A DNA stretch of 64,000 nucleotides from contig CANUEZ040000183.1 in the NCBI GenBank assembly GCA_948099385.1, forward strand, positions 992,001 to 1,056,000, in the 5' to 3' direction. A program made the translations under genes and the position numbers. This DNA comes from Fasciola hepatica (lineage: Eukaryota > Platyhelminthes > Trematoda > Plagiorchiida > Fasciolidae). This document shows, piece after piece, positions 1 to 11,217 of the stretch. The notes below the pieces were generated by a model that did not search any database, was not told the origin of the DNA, and worked only from the letters and a program-made list of their open reading frames with translations. Numbering within the stretch: the first letter of the stretch is position 1; each line of letters opens with the position of its first letter.

Positions 1-1265
1 AACAATCGAAGTGTGGTTTATGGGGCGATGGTTCCCCGGATCATGCAGAGGCCCATTTTTGTGTTTTGGAATTATACTGGACGCTTTCCATTGAGTTGGG
101 TAGATTCCAGACGACATAGATAATGTAAAGAGATTCAGCAATAAGAGAGCTAGGTCAGGTCCTCCAAGTCGAAGTAGGACGGGTGGAAGGCCATCAGGCC
201 CTGGGTGATAGGAGGGTTTCGTGTTGGCCAGGAATTTCCTGATGTTGGCCCTGGTAAATGTCATGGTTGATATCGCGTCCTGTTTGAGCATCGGATAGCA
301 GAATGGTGGAGGGTTAGTGTCCGTAATAGGAGCTGAGGCGAAATAGTAGTCGAAAGCCTCAGCTTTATCTCTGGCGGGATAAGGTGGGTGCCATTTTGGA
401 TAAGGAATGGGATATTGTTTTCATCGCTTCGCGAGTTGCGAGATTTTGGCAGTCTTGAGAGAAGCTTCACACTGTGAGGCTGTTGTAGGCGAGTCCGTTC
501 TTGCTTTTTGAGCTTATTCTCGGTTGCTGCATGGAGATCATGGCAGAGTTGGCTTATTCTGAGTGTCACAGAGAAGTCTCGATTCCTCAGGAATGAAATC
601 TGGAGCTTACAAATCTTTTGTCGAAGTCTGCCAATTTTGGTAGTCTTGGCTATAGTATGTCTAACGGTTGAGATAAGACAATTTATGGAGGAAAGCAACT
701 TGACGTAGAACACATTGGTTGCTTTTTGCGGATCAGATGTGAGGAAGAAGTCAGACCAGTCAGTGCCCCGGAGGGAGGTTGCCAACTGGGCCCAGTTATT
801 TAGTCTGTAGGTGTTTTGGTTTTTGATTTCGACAACTTCAGGTAGGCATGATTCTTGTGTAACAGTGAAATGATATATGACCATTTTGTGGTCACTACCG
901 GGCAGGTTTTGTGTGACGGAGATGTTCACGTCACGGAGGCCATGAGTGAACACTAAATCGAGGATACTGTTATGCCTTGTTAGAGAAGAGACATGCTGTG
1001 TCCATCCTGCAGAGTGGGTGTCCAGAAGAAAATTGGATAAATGGGAGGGGGCAGTCATTGCATTCCAACAAATACCCGGAGTATTAAAGTCTCCCGCTAT
1101 GATCTTCAAACCTAAGGATAGAGTAGAAATGTACTCGAAAGCCCTAATGATATGTGGAAAATCAGAGAAGCCAGAGGCAGGTGCCAGGTAGACGCACCCA
1201 ATATGCAACACGTTTCCAGGAATTAGGACGGAAAGCCAAAGAGAGTCGGGAATACAGTCAAGCAC
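1..1265 (-). pseudogene. LINE-B1 ORF2: endonuclease C-terminal part and RT N-terminal part
   Basis: The 334-residue open stretch at 261-1265 carries the second half of an APE-like endonuclease: a GDFN motif (residues about 58-61), an S-I-L-D-L-V-F-T motif and a G-S-D-H motif, all typical of LINE endonucleases that nick the target for target-primed reverse transcription. The following roughly 150 residues resemble the endonuclease-RT linker. Below 261, in another frame, the minus strand encodes a GPDGLPPVLL-type segment, the conserved start of a LINE RT domain, so a frameshift near 300-400 separates the parts. The RT catalytic motifs lie outside the window. Confidence 0.8.
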
Positions 1266-1298
1266 TGTGTGGTGGAGGAAGGTGGTAGTAAATTTATG

Positions 1299-2627
1299 CT
1301 AAATGTATGCAAGACAGCCACCGCCTCGGAGGTTCAGTCTGCTTACTCGAAAGGAGTCATGACCTACCAGCGAGACAACGTCAGTTAGGATGTGATCGGC
1401 TAACCATGTTTCTTTAACCAGAACAATGTCAAAGATAGAAGCAAGTACAAGTTTCCTCGCATGGTTAATTTTGTTCAACAGCGAACGGGAGTTCAACAGC
1501 AGGAGAGAAACTCTGCCTGTGGCTTCGAGATAACAAGGCGCCAGAGCTCCGCGTGAGGGTAGCGGAAGATTATTGGGGACGAGTAAGCTTCCGGCAGCCG
1601 GGTTGTCAGCCAGGAGGGTGTCACCAGGGGGAGTAGTAACTGGGCTAGGGGGATTAGCAGGTGGGTTACATGGTCGTGGTCTGTAGGGTAAGGTGTGGTC
1701 GCCTATATAGGTCGCCTGATTGGAGGGTGTCAAGTCTAAAAAGACATCAAGAGGAGGACTGCCGCAGGATGCAAGTTGGGTGAGACTCTCTGGAGGACTG
1801 ATTGGGAGCAGCATTGGGTGCGGTGGCGGGTGAGTCGAGGACCAATAGAGGGACCTTTGGTCAGTATCAGAACGACCAATAAAGACTAGGGGAGTGCTGT
1901 TAGGACAGGCAGTACGATCGAATTCGGTGATTTCTGAGTTCGATTGGGAGCCTATGGAGTGGCCGGCCGCCGCAGGATCAACCAAGAAGGCAAGGGGAGC
2001 CTCGTCAAGGATGAATGGGGGAGTCTGAAGCGAAGAACCAGTGTGGAGTGGATGGATGTTAGAAGTATCGTCTGCAATTATAGAGGTGGTGCCTCGGTTT
2101 GTGGATGAAATACGAGTTGGCGGACTGATGGTTATACCACCATTGGGGAACAGGTGAGGACGAACATTCTGGGATGGTATGGAGCCATGTTTCGCCCAGG
2201 GTATATGATGAAAAAAATTGGTATTTCGCGTCGGTACTGAGTAGCTGTGGGATGCACCACCGGTTGTTTGGGTAAAGTGGGAGCCCGATTGGAACGGGTG
2301 GTTGACGGTATACTGCCGCAGTTGGATTGAGGTAGGTAAGTAGCTGGGGTGCAGGTAGGGACTGCAGTGGGGCGAGAGGCTCAAAGGAAAGTCTGGTAAC
2401 TGAATCCGACCGGGTGAAACATTGAGCGAGTACAACGAACGCTGTGCGTGGTGTACTGGAAAATGAGAGGGTTTGAATGGTGGTGACAAAGGTGGTGGTG
2501 GCATGAACAGGGGCAAATTTACAATATGGTGGGGCCTCGGTAGACAGGACGAAGGTGACATACGAGTAGTTGGTCGCACCACGTTGGGGTTGGCTGCATG
2601 GGTCTTTAGACGTTTACTTAGGTGCAC
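1299..2627 (-). pseudogene. LINE-B1 proline/serine-rich ORF segment joined to the start of the endonuclease
   Basis: This 442-residue open frame is very rich in Pro, Ser, His and Thr for about 370 residues, with no recognised domain. It then runs directly into the start of an APE endonuclease (L-L-L-N-S-R-S-L-L-N-K, then V-K-E-T-W-L). The remainder of the endonuclease continues in the next ORF (261-1265) after a stop near 1300. A proline-rich region between the ORF1 core and the endonuclease is also present in LINE-B3 (about 53800-54030), so this arrangement is a trait of the group. The role of the proline-rich part is unknown. Confidence 0.7.
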
Positions 2628-2724
2628 AGGTGGAATACTGATGGAGGGAACGAGGAGTTTCGGTGGGTGTGCCGGTGATGGAGATGGTTGGGTTAAAATT
2701 TGTTTGGCGCTTACACGAGAGGCC

Positions 2725-3848
2725 TCAGTCTGGTTTATGAAGGGGCGTGGTGATGCCGAGGCTGAGATGATCTAGGCCACGGGAAACAACAGGGATGGGG
2801 GAAGAGACTGTGCTCGATTTCGTTGGGGACGATGTTGTTGCTGATTTATTGGTACGGGGTGGTGAGTTGGAAGCGTTCACTTTCTCGGCATGCTTATAAG
2901 ACAAGCCAATAGCTGAGCGATAGCTGTCTTTGAGAGATGATTGCGTCTCCCGGCTTTCGGTACGTTCTATGAATAATGGTGGAGATTGAGTTGTAATGTG
3001 GAGCCGTTTGGATGGGCGCTGAGGAGTTGGCGACCAGCAGGATATATCGAGGTCTACATGCACTGGCGGTGCATTGGTGGATGGTGCGCGTGTGAATGTG
3101 TCAACTGTGGTGGGTTGTTGACGGGGTTTGGGCGTTCCTGGATCAGGAGATTGTGACGAGGAGGGATTGCCGATCACCGAGTTCAGGACGTCCCTCTGCA
3201 ATGGGGTCTTGTTGGCGAAAATTTTTATGCTTTTGAACGGGGTGGCCTTGGCGATAGCCCCTCTCTTCCTGATGAATTCCGTGGCAATGTTTTCCTCACT
3301 GAACTGAAACAGAGGTGGACACATGTGCCGCTGTGGCTTTTTTCTTAGTCGTACGCAGCCGCACTCGTGGTGTGACATACCGCAGGTTAGAAGCAACGAT
3401 TGTTTGATCGAGGAAAGCGGAAGACGGATCGGAATATTAAAGCCACGGCATTCTTGGATCTTTTACATCTTTGGTGGACTTCAGAAGCAATTGAGTCCAG
3501 AAAGCGACCGGCCGTTAGTAAACTTTGGGTGTTCGGGTATTTTGAAGAATCCACGACAAACGCTAGCGGTGACAACGCTGTCAGAGCATTATCCATGGTA
3601 CATAACTGTCCTTCCAAGGATTCTGAGTTTCGTTCTAGTGTCCTAAATTTGATACCAGCTTCACTGTAGATATCAACTAGTGGTACCAGGGAAGGTACCA
3701 AAGCTGTGGGGAGTCGGGGGCGTTTAGTGCTCGCGCACTGAGGAAGGCTTGCCGCTCGGTGGTGAAGGCGGACAGAAGTCGCTTTAGGCATTCTTTGGAA
3801 AAGTGTTTTTATAGGGTTGGAGATAGACGTGTTGATAATGGGGAACAT
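2725..3848 (-). pseudogene. LINE-B1 ORF1 N-terminal region, two frames
   Basis: Two overlapping minus-strand frames (3387-3848 and 2725-3396) together look like an ORF1. The first has a heptad-like, leucine-containing stretch (compare the coiled coil at 52.9-53.1 kb in LINE-B3). The second has a segment with basic residues and a pattern like the globular core of LINE-B3 ORF1, followed by a Pro/Ser/Thr-rich tail. A frameshift near 3390 joins them. ORF1 proteins of this group bind RNA and coat the transcript; that role is inferred from the family, not from a visible catalytic motif. Confidence 0.55.
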
Positions 3849-3920
3849 TCAACTGTCTGACACTGGCAGTCGGGAAGTTATTCTAACAACGTTTTGTAGA
3901 TTAGCTGGTTGTCCATGAGT

Positions 3921-4786
3921 TTATTGTTCAGAAAAACCCGAATTACTTCGAGTTGTGGAGATATTCCTAGGAGCTATTATTCCTAATATCACATTAGATA
4001 GCTTAGTGGAAACTAAACCGATAACTGCACGCAATCTGACGCGGTGTAGCGCAGTGACCCAGCAATCGTAAGCCACTATCCTATAGCCTATTTCCAAAGC
4101 ATCTGAAAACAAGTGGAATTGGACATCGTTTGTACACTAGATTCCTGTCAAGCACCTCTGTATCTTGATCTTGCCAAGTTGATCTGGGCTGTGCAACCAG
4201 TCATTCCGTCGCTTGTCATCGCCTTCCGTCAGAGATTCTTCCGTCCCCGTCCTCCTCTGGCACAGCGATTGAAGCAAGCGTTTTCCCGGTAACAACCATG
4301 GCGAAACGAAACCTAGACGAGCACAGAGGCTTGAGACTGATAATATGATTCCTTTCCATGTGGCTGGTCCTTTGGGTAGGTCCAGAGTGAATGTGAATTC
4401 GTCACTTTCGTCTCGCGCACTCCCTTCTACGGGACTCCGGGATAACACTGGGCACCTCCTGGCTGTGAAGTCCATTTTGCGAGGTGGAATCCTCCGGCAT
4501 TTAGAGCGGCGATCAGCTCGGTCATATAAAGAATAGCAGCGTTTGGTTCGTCAAAGGAACACAGAAAACCGTCCACGTAGAAGTGGTCCATTGATCATCC
4601 CAACAGGTTGCTGAGTCCGCCGAAACGCTTGAGGGTTTCCCGGGGGGGCAAAATTAGCACATAAGGCGGATGATACCGTGCCAAGGGGATGAACGATAAG
4701 CCTGTACTCGTCAGGTGCGCGACTTGCGTCGTTTTCATGCCACCAGAGAAGACGAAAGGCGTTCTCATCTTCAACGGCAACTTCAT
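3921..4786 (-). pseudogene. BEL-4 RT C-terminal half and RNase H start, frameshifted
   Basis: Fragments in different frames match the BEL-5 polyprotein in order. First an RT piece around 4595-4786, ending in a region like the motif preceding the active site. Then a YVDG sequence, where the active YVDD box should be (minus strand near 4570-4590). Then a 112-residue piece at 4137-4475 resembling the RT-RNase H connection (G-F-V-S-P-W-L-L-P is shared with BEL-5). Last an F-S-D-A-L-E-I-G-Y segment at 3921-4112 matching the RNase H start (F-S-D-A-S-E-V-G-Y in BEL-5). The copy is certainly inactive. Confidence 0.7.
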
Positions 4787-4830
4787 TTATAGAAACGTTT
4801 CACGGATGTCCGCAGAGACGGCCACTTTTC

Positions 4831-6747
4831 CTAGCCAAAACAACATAAGACCTCGACTAGTGGTGTTGTCCAGTCTGAGCCCTGTAGTATATGGTCGTTC
4901 AGTGACACACCTTGACACTTCGCGGCACAGTCGAAAACCACTCTGACCTTCCTCAGTTTATTTGGGTTCACGACCGGGTTATGGGGTAGGTACCACCTCA
5001 AGGCTGCGCTGAGTACCGCTGTATCCACTCTTTCTATATAACCCAAGTCCACGTTATGTTGCATGGCTCGCGTGTATTCTATCTTTAATTGTGGTTCCCG
5101 AATTAGCCTGGTTATGAGGAAGCCTAATCTTTTCGGAGCCATTTCTCGGCTGTTTGGCATAGGTTTCATGTTTGGTCTCCATGGGACAGAAACCTCAAAA
5201 CGATCCATTACATACTTGGCTTTCTCGGCCATCATCTTCCAAGCCGCTTTATCTTCTCGTGATGGAGCATCTCTATCAATGGCCAGGTTGGCAAATTCGG
5301 CGTTATACAGCTGTCGGAATACTTGTTCAATTTTCGCCGTTTCCACCGAAGTGCAGTTGATTTGAATTTGTTTGCCGCATCTTCCATCTCTACTGCCATA
5401 TAAAGTCCAGCCGAATATAGTGCGTACTGCATAGAATGTTTTGCGGCTTCCTATTCGTTGATCCAGGACCAGGTGAGCTTCCGGTATATCAGAGCCGATC
5501 AGCAGACCAATTTCGTTATTCCGCCACTCCTCGATCGTAACCCCGTCGAGATGCGTCCACTGAGTCAGAATCGATTGCACTGACTGAGGTGCTCTCATTG
5601 GCAGGTCCTTTATAGTGAATGCTTCTAGGGTTTCTGCTCCATCGTTGCCGACCAAGGAAGCTAGTTGTGGGTGAAGTTTGGTCGACTGGATGACTTCGGT
5701 GCCACTTACTGTGCTCACTGCTAATGAGGATTGATTCCCTCTGATCCCATATCTCTCTGTAAACTTCTGCCCTACCAAAGTGGTATCCAAGCCGATATCT
5801 ACCGGGGCCAATGCTCTCATCACCCCAACTGGGGCTACTGCGCCGACCACCATCACTCTCAGGCGAATGGGCTTGTCGCTGAAGCGAGACACTAAACAGA
5901 CCACACTTAGCTTCGGGATTTCTTCGGCGTCCAATTTCTTGGGTTTGTGCAGTAGGTAATGGTGTTTCCTATGGCATCCCTCATGACTACAACTGAGTTT
6001 CGTTCGGCACAGCGCTGCTCGATTGAAACCGTTAAGACAGACAAAGCACGCGCTCAGTATCTTAGCTTTTTCCCATCGTTCGTAGACGTCTACGTTGCGG
6101 AAGCGAGGGCATTTCGCTAGGCGATGAGGCGCCCCGCACACCTTACACACCGGCAAATTTTGAACTTCGCGGGATAGTGCGAGTACGCTTGCCCATGTTT
6201 GGCGTCCACTTGGTTCCCTAGTCCAGGTTTGCTTCGTCGAAATCCTAGGTAACTTGCTCGTCTCGAGCACAAGTTGACCGAAAAGACTGCTTGCTATTCG
6301 GCCAAGACGGTCTATAGACTGCGTCAGGTCTTCAAAAGTAGTTTCTCGCCCAGACCTACTGATCTCCCCGGCTTCCTCGGCCCATCTATTCTGCAGTTCT
6401 GTGGGCAAGCTGCTCACTACGGTCTCCAATGTGTGAAGTGCGTTCTGGTACGATCGGTAACCTAGATTGTTCATTGCTAAGCAGCAGTTCTGAATTTTTA
6501 TCACCAGACGGACTGGAGAGCTCGACTCGGCTTTGGAACGTCTTACCTCCGATAGTACACAATCGATCAAACCACGATCGACCCTAAAAGGTTGCACAAA
6601 CGGGTTTTTCAGGATTTTACGTGCCCCGGTGTAACCCTCTTTGAGATTCAGCATCGAGCATCCGTTTATTGCCTCCCTAGCTCTTCCACGACAGCAATAT
6701 AGCAGATACAAAAATCTCTGTCCTGTACCGGATACTCTCCTTCCCAC
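4831..6747 (-). pseudogene. BEL-4 Gag-protease-RT polyprotein fragment
   Basis: A 638-residue uninterrupted frame. Residues about 1-170 are BEL-type Gag (R-G-R-A-R-E-A-I, also seen in BEL-1 and BEL-2). Residues about 195-265 hold Cys/His-rich knuckles (C-K-V-C-G-A-P-H-R-L, then C-F-V-C-L-N, then a C-S-H-E-G-C-H-R-K-H-H block). Residues about 295-330 are the protease region, where the active site reads D-I-G-L-D-T-T-L instead of the D-S-G-S-D-T-T-L of BEL-5. The end is the RT N-terminal part with V-V-F-D-C-A-A-K. The frame closes before RT motif A. The initiator shown is only the first Met in the open frame; true Gag starts further upstream (6925-7224). Confidence 0.85.
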
Positions 6748-6924
6748 AAAGTTCTCGTATTGTTTAGTGAACTTGCATTACTGTTCTGCGCCCCTGTCGA
6801 AGGGGGACAGTTCTCCCTTTGGTAAATCAATAGCTTGTGTTACATTGACACAAGTCGGCTCCAGTCGTTCCACGGAATTTCTAGGCTGAGTGGCCGCGTG
6901 ATCCGTGGTCTCCAAGACCACTTC

Positions 6925-7224
6925 TCACTCTCGTCTTCGAAGTTGTTCTTTCCTGGCTGACGCTTTCCTATCCTGTCTAAGCTGGATTTGTAATTCTACT
7001 ATTCTCAATCTATACATATCATCACCCCTAAATGCTATACCATTGGCTGAAGTACATGAAATTGCACTGAAGGGACTAGCAGACCTAGCAATATCTAAGG
7101 AATTAGCATCATCTAAAAATATCCCTGGGGCTTGCCGGGCTAGTTCCTGTCCAGCTTCGGTTTGCCTTTGTCTTCTTCTTGGCATCCGGGATTGACTTCC
7201 TCGTGGAGATTCCAAGTTGAGCAC
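6925..7224 (-). pseudogene. BEL-4 Gag N-terminus
   Basis: A 99-residue frame whose probable start is the internal Met followed by P-R-R-R-Q-R (near 7188). It shares the pattern R-x-R-I-V-E-L-x-x-x-L with the Gag N-termini of BEL-1 (27676-28770) and BEL-2 (32960-33215), likely a short coiled coil. The link to the main Gag frame (6747 and lower) is broken by a stop near 6780. Confidence 0.65.
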
Positions 7225-7230
7225 TGTTAC

Positions 7231-7590
7231 TGTTATTTCAGTGGTGAGTAACCCGTAGCCAATTCAAACGAATCCCAAAACCAGAACAAGATTCATTCGT
7301 AGCTTCTACGGTAATGGGTTAACAAATTATATGCATATAAATATGTACAAACCTCAACTGTACGGCCAAAACGTCTAGCAACGAGGACCAAAGTTCAACA
7401 AAAGGTCAATGTCAGGTACCACCGTCACGGCAGTCCAAGTTCGAATCAAAATCGTGCCATTTCACGTGAGCAAGTTCAAAACAAATGTTGGAGTGAAGTG
7501 ATTGATGCATGCTGTACTTGTTCGAGGGTCAAAGAGATAAGGAGCATGGTTTCAGTAACAAAAGTATGTGACGACGACTAGGGAGGATTT
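7231..7590 (-). repeat. BEL-4 5' LTR remnant
   Basis: The plus-strand text from about 7240 to 7360 matches the reverse complement of the BEL-2 LTR (shared blocks such as acccgtagccaattcaaac at 7249-7267 and tatgtacaaacctcaa near 7343). It stands directly upstream of Gag in element sense. The outer half is too diverged to place the LTR end; 7590 is an estimate from the 358-bp length of the BEL-2 LTR. Confidence 0.6.
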
Positions 7591-8555
7591 CCACACATGT
7601 ACGGTAAACAGGATGATGGCCGAAGTATTTTCGTTACATAAGGGCTTTGCACATGCTCTAACGATGTCACCCCCACTGGTGATGAAACCTTTGCGACTTA
7701 AATGCCAAGCTGAGAGATTAGAACATCATGGAAACCAACAACCTGAGCTACAACCAACACAAATACTTAAAACAACTGTGATGAGTTTTCCCAAGGTCAC
7801 GCTTGCAATACGGCTATAATTCGAAGGCTGACCACGGGCATGTGCTTGTTGGCCAGCATCATGTTATAGGATAATTTCCATTCGTACCCTTGGTCAGAGA
7901 AATGTTATTGAGACCATGGCAGGTCACGTGTCTGCACAAGTGGTGAAGTAGACATAGTGTTAGTAGGGATGACTGCTAGGTTAATAGGTGAAATCATATA
8001 GGGTCTTAGGAGGATTGCGTCGGGCACCGTGGCTACTTGAGCACCAGCTTTCTTTTATGTGTGGGCCATTGATGATTGCGTGGTTTTGCTCCAGTCGCCA
8101 GCCGCTAGAGTCGAGTTTGGGGTGGTTTATGTTCTTGATGTATGAGGTATATATATTCAACACCTTGTGCAATCACATGTTTGGAGGGTGAAGCTTGAGG
8201 CTACCGCGGAGGAAGCTCCAGCTGAAAATTCATTTGAACTAAAAAGAACAACGTAAGCGCATGGAAACCTAGGTGGTTCGCAAACGACTTATGAGTAAGT
8301 ATCCGGGGTTGGCTTCAGAGAAATTTATCCCTCACATTATTCTTGGGAGGCAACAAGTGTTGGTGACAACCAGTCCATGTATCATCGAGAAAAATTTTGA
8401 ACACAGCGGAATTCACATCAACGAACTTTGGAAAGCATGTATGGACAACGGGGTTTTGGTGGTCGCAGCTGGAACAAGGAACCCAAAAGGGTTTAATTCA
8501 AGAGGAATGGGGTCGGTTTATGCGTAGATAGCTCATCTGGCACGTTAGCCACCCC
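7591..8555. other. Unassigned stretch
   Basis: Between BEL-4 and the Gypsy remnant. Open frames up to 84 codons exist on both strands but show no domain I recognise and overlap each other. I see no convincing repeat, tRNA or promoter. It may hold the 3' UTR and LTR of the Gypsy element, since it lies on the 3' side of its integrase in element sense. Confidence 0.4.
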
Positions 8556-8685
8556 GCACAGGGTCAGGCAGAAATACCGAGGGCTTAGCTCGTAAGCTCT
8601 TTTTTCCTTGAGGCCTTCACAGGGCCACTGTAGAGGTGTTCTAACGCTATCCACGTGTAGAAAGACGTAGGTGCAGACGGACAGG

Positions 8686-9639
8686 TCAGCCGGAATGTGG
8701 GTCACTAGAGACCGCTGTTGAGGAGAGTGCATTTGCAAACGGTGCCTTTTGGCAGCTTACTGTTGAGCATATGAAACACAGTCTGTCGTAGTTCAAGCGA
8801 CCTATGGTAAAGTAATCCCCTGGCAACCGAAGTGTTTGTCCAAAAGCTAATTCCACAGCTGACGCTTTAACTTCAGGTTTATAAGCGGAAAGCAAACCCA
8901 AGAGGACGACTGGAGGTGCCTGTCCCCAACCAGAACTGTCAGTTGCGGTGCGCGAAGCTTTGAGCTGTCGATGAAGACGATCAATCATAACGTTTGCTGC
9001 TGCATGATATGCCGTGGTACGATAACGGTCACAGCCTCACATATGTAACGTTTCTCCAAACACTTTTGACCCAAACAGTGGCCCGTGATCAGCAGTTACC
9101 TTCGCGTGGAAACCGTATGACGAAATCTGACGTTCGACGAAAGCAGTTATTATGGTTTTTGTCTCCACACCGGCAATAGAAAAAGCCTCTGGCCAGCGGG
9201 TGAAATGGTCGACCATATTGAAAAGATAACGGAAACCTTTACAGGCGACGAGAGAAGCAACCATATCCATGTGGATATGGGAAAACTGTGAGGATGAGAC
9301 TGAAAAGTGGCCTATTGGAGCAATTGTTTGTCTACTTACCTTCGATCGCTGGCAATAAGCGCATGAACGAGACCAAGTACGAACACCCTTCTGCGTACCA
9401 TGCCAGACTCACCTATCTGCAACTAGCTTGGTTGTGGCTCGGAGGCCAGGATGGGCTATATTACGCAAAACGTCGAAAACAGTGCGGCGCGAGGACGTAG
9501 GTATGATAGGGAGTGGGTGTGTCAATGTTGTATCACACATTACCGAGCCCCAAAAAGTGGTTAGAAGAAAATCCGAAGGTTTAAGTTGAGATCTGGCTTG
9601 GATCTGTGAAATCCAATTACAAATTTGGGCCGCAGCCAA
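8686..9639 (-). pseudogene. Gypsy integrase, broken
   Basis: Three frames. 9409-9639 contains R-R-T-V-F-D-V-L-R-N-I-A-H-P-G, the segment at the integrase N-terminal zinc-binding region. 9037-9270 contains the catalytic-core signature V-D-H-F-T-R-W-P-E-A and then T-A-D-H-G-P-L-F, where the second acidic residue (normally D-x-G) is retained. 8686-8988 contains R-L-H-R-Q-L-K-A-S and a LGL-x-S-A-Y-K-P stretch typical of the C-terminal half. Integrase inserts the element cDNA; this copy cannot work because of frameshifts and stops. Confidence 0.8.
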
Positions 9640-10300
9640 AGCCTCGAAGTCTATGGCCCATAGATGACTAGGAACCGCGCCTACTCAAGATCGGCACCAG
9701 GCACAACGTTGTTGGTTCCAGAAATGTGACAAACATCACTGGAAGAATGCGCCACAAAGTCTGGATGACGCAAGTCGCGTTGCGAGTATTTATCGAATCG
9801 GCTGTGAAGTGCATATGTCCGTGGTTTGAGATCGGCAAAGATGACGAGCTGTCTGCCTTCGAGAACACTCTAGAAATTTTTTACAGTACTGTAAACAGCA
9901 AGTAGTTCCCGACTAAACGTAGAATACTTGGCTTCAGCTGGTAGGAGACGACCAGGGAAAAAGGTTAGTGGTTTCCATTGTGATTTAGATCATTGCTGTA
10001 ACATGCAGCCTACTGTTTTGTCCGAAGCATCGGTGGCTATACTCAACTGAGCTTCGGAGTCAAGATTAACCAACAAGATAGCAGAGGCCAAAGTATTCTT
10101 TACTGCATCGAAGGCAGTTTTGGCATCCTCGGATAATTCTATGGGACCATCTTTAGGGCCTCGGAGTGATCATGGTAACGGATGCTTCAAGTGACCAAAT
10201 TTTTGGAAGAAACATCGATAATAGCTCACCATTCCATTGTGACGATGAACGGCGGCTAGTGAGTAGGTGGCAGAAATTTTGACCCAAATGCACGAGTGCA
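9640..10300 (-). pseudogene. Gypsy RNase H and RT-RNase H connection, broken
   Basis: The minus-strand translation gives A-T-D-A-S-D-K-T-V-G-C, then a K-Y-S-T-F-S-R-E-L-L-A-V-Y block, then I-F-A-D-L-K-P-R-T-Y-A-L-H, the standard landmarks of a Ty3/Gypsy RNase H. Stops interrupt it several times. Upstream in element sense (about 10200-10260) a Y-Y-R-C-F-F-Q-K-F-G segment matches the end of the RT (connection) domain. Confidence 0.7.
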
Positions 10301-11217
10301 CTTACTTCAGCACCAAGTAGTGTCCCTGAATTATGGTCGATTAGGTTGAACTGGCAACTGCCCTGTCCAGTAGAGTCCGTCGCAGCCACGCACTGGAGTG
10401 CTCGTTTCGCTGACTGGCTGGGGCAATGGCGCAAGTTGGAGTGCGATAACGCACCTTTGAACCATACCATTGATGCTACCAGCAAAGAACTTCAGATGAT
10501 GTTGGCTGAAGCGGAATTCTTATGCTATTCCTACTGGGAGATCTTTTTGGGTGAGACTGTCTGTAAGTTGCTGACTGGGCCGGGCGTTCAACTGAAGATA
10601 CACTCGGTGCTTCGACCTTTTTGAAAAGATCGTGCATGTTGGCTGTTAGAGAGGCAACAACAGACTCAGTTTGCGGGGAAATCGCCTGATTAACCTTCTA
10701 CTGGTATGTTTCCCTAATTTAGTCGGCCCTCTTGGCAAGTTTTTGAGAATTTCTTCTGTGGACACGGAGAATTTTCCGCACGTCGTTGGGAAGAAATTGG
10801 ATCCAAATGTCTGCTGTTCTTAGTAGTTCCCGAGAGGGTTTGCATATGCCGGAGAAACTGCGAAGATTTTTGACCTGCGAGCTTTGCGTCCGCGAACAAA
10901 GGGACTATTGTGGTATATCATACATGCCAATCAGGCTATGACTGCTGCATCCATGCTTTCATAGGGGGCGGATTCTTCTGATTCAAACACATCTTGTATT
11001 TCGTCGAAGATGTGTGGAGGAAGCGCTGCAACCACGTAGTGAAACCCACTACTTTCGCAGTCAGACTGTGTAGAGCGAAATTTGATTCTAACTGCGCGAA
11101 CCAAATCCTAGGGTTACTTTCCTTGAAAGGTGCGAACGGAACGGTAAGTGCATTCGCTCCAATGTAAATAAACTTAGCTTTGTGCATATTGCAAACTGTA
11201 TAATAAGTTGAAATCAC
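10301..11217 (-). pseudogene. Gypsy Gag and protease trace
   Basis: 10936-11217 encodes 93 residues with F-K-E-S-N-P-R-I-W-F-A-Q-L-E-S-N-F, the Gag N-terminal signature of CsRn1-like elements. About 10714-10899 gives S-Q-F-L-R-H-M-Q and, in the next frame, F-L-P-N-D-V-R-K-I-L, the Gag central part. About 10350-10400 gives L-L-G-A-E-V-S-A where protease should read D-T-G-A-E-V-S. The protease active aspartate is therefore lost. The RT core is absent between this point and 10300. Confidence 0.65.

Larger units (their letters stand above)
1..3848 (-). mobile_element. LINE-B1: CR1/Jockey-group non-LTR retrotransposon, 3' part outside the window
   Basis: Reading the minus strand from about 3848 down to 1 gives ORF1-like protein, a proline-rich segment, an APE-type endonuclease and the first part of a reverse transcriptase, the normal order of an ORF1-ORF2 LINE. 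It is broken by several frame changes and runs out of the window inside the RT. Related but clearly distinct copies lie at 22591-25712 and 52629-56974. It abuts the truncated BEL-4 near 3.85-3.95 kb. Clade assignment rests on domain order and motif style only. Confidence 0.8.
3921..7590 (-). mobile_element. BEL-4: 3'-truncated BEL/Pao LTR retrotransposon
   Basis: Minus strand. An LTR remnant (about 7231-7590), Gag (6747-7224 and on), zinc knuckles, protease, RT and the first part of RNase H can be followed down to about 3950, where LINE-B1 begins. The rest of RNase H, the integrase and the 3' LTR are missing. Its LTR resembles that of BEL-2 (32592-32949) more than that of BEL-1. It is old: several stops and frameshifts in the RT half. 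Confidence 0.85.
8556..11217 (-). mobile_element. Ty3/Gypsy (CsRn1-like) retrotransposon remnant with the RT core deleted
   Basis: Minus strand. Gag (10700-11217), a protease trace, RNase H (about 9670-10250) and integrase (8690-9650) appear in the Gypsy order (Gag-PR-RT-RH-IN). There is no room for the RT core: the protease trace at about 10350-10400 is followed within some 100 bp by the RT-RNase H connection. CsRn1-like assignment rests on the Gag segment with W-F-A-Q-L-E-S-N-F and on the integrase sequence. Confidence 0.75.
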
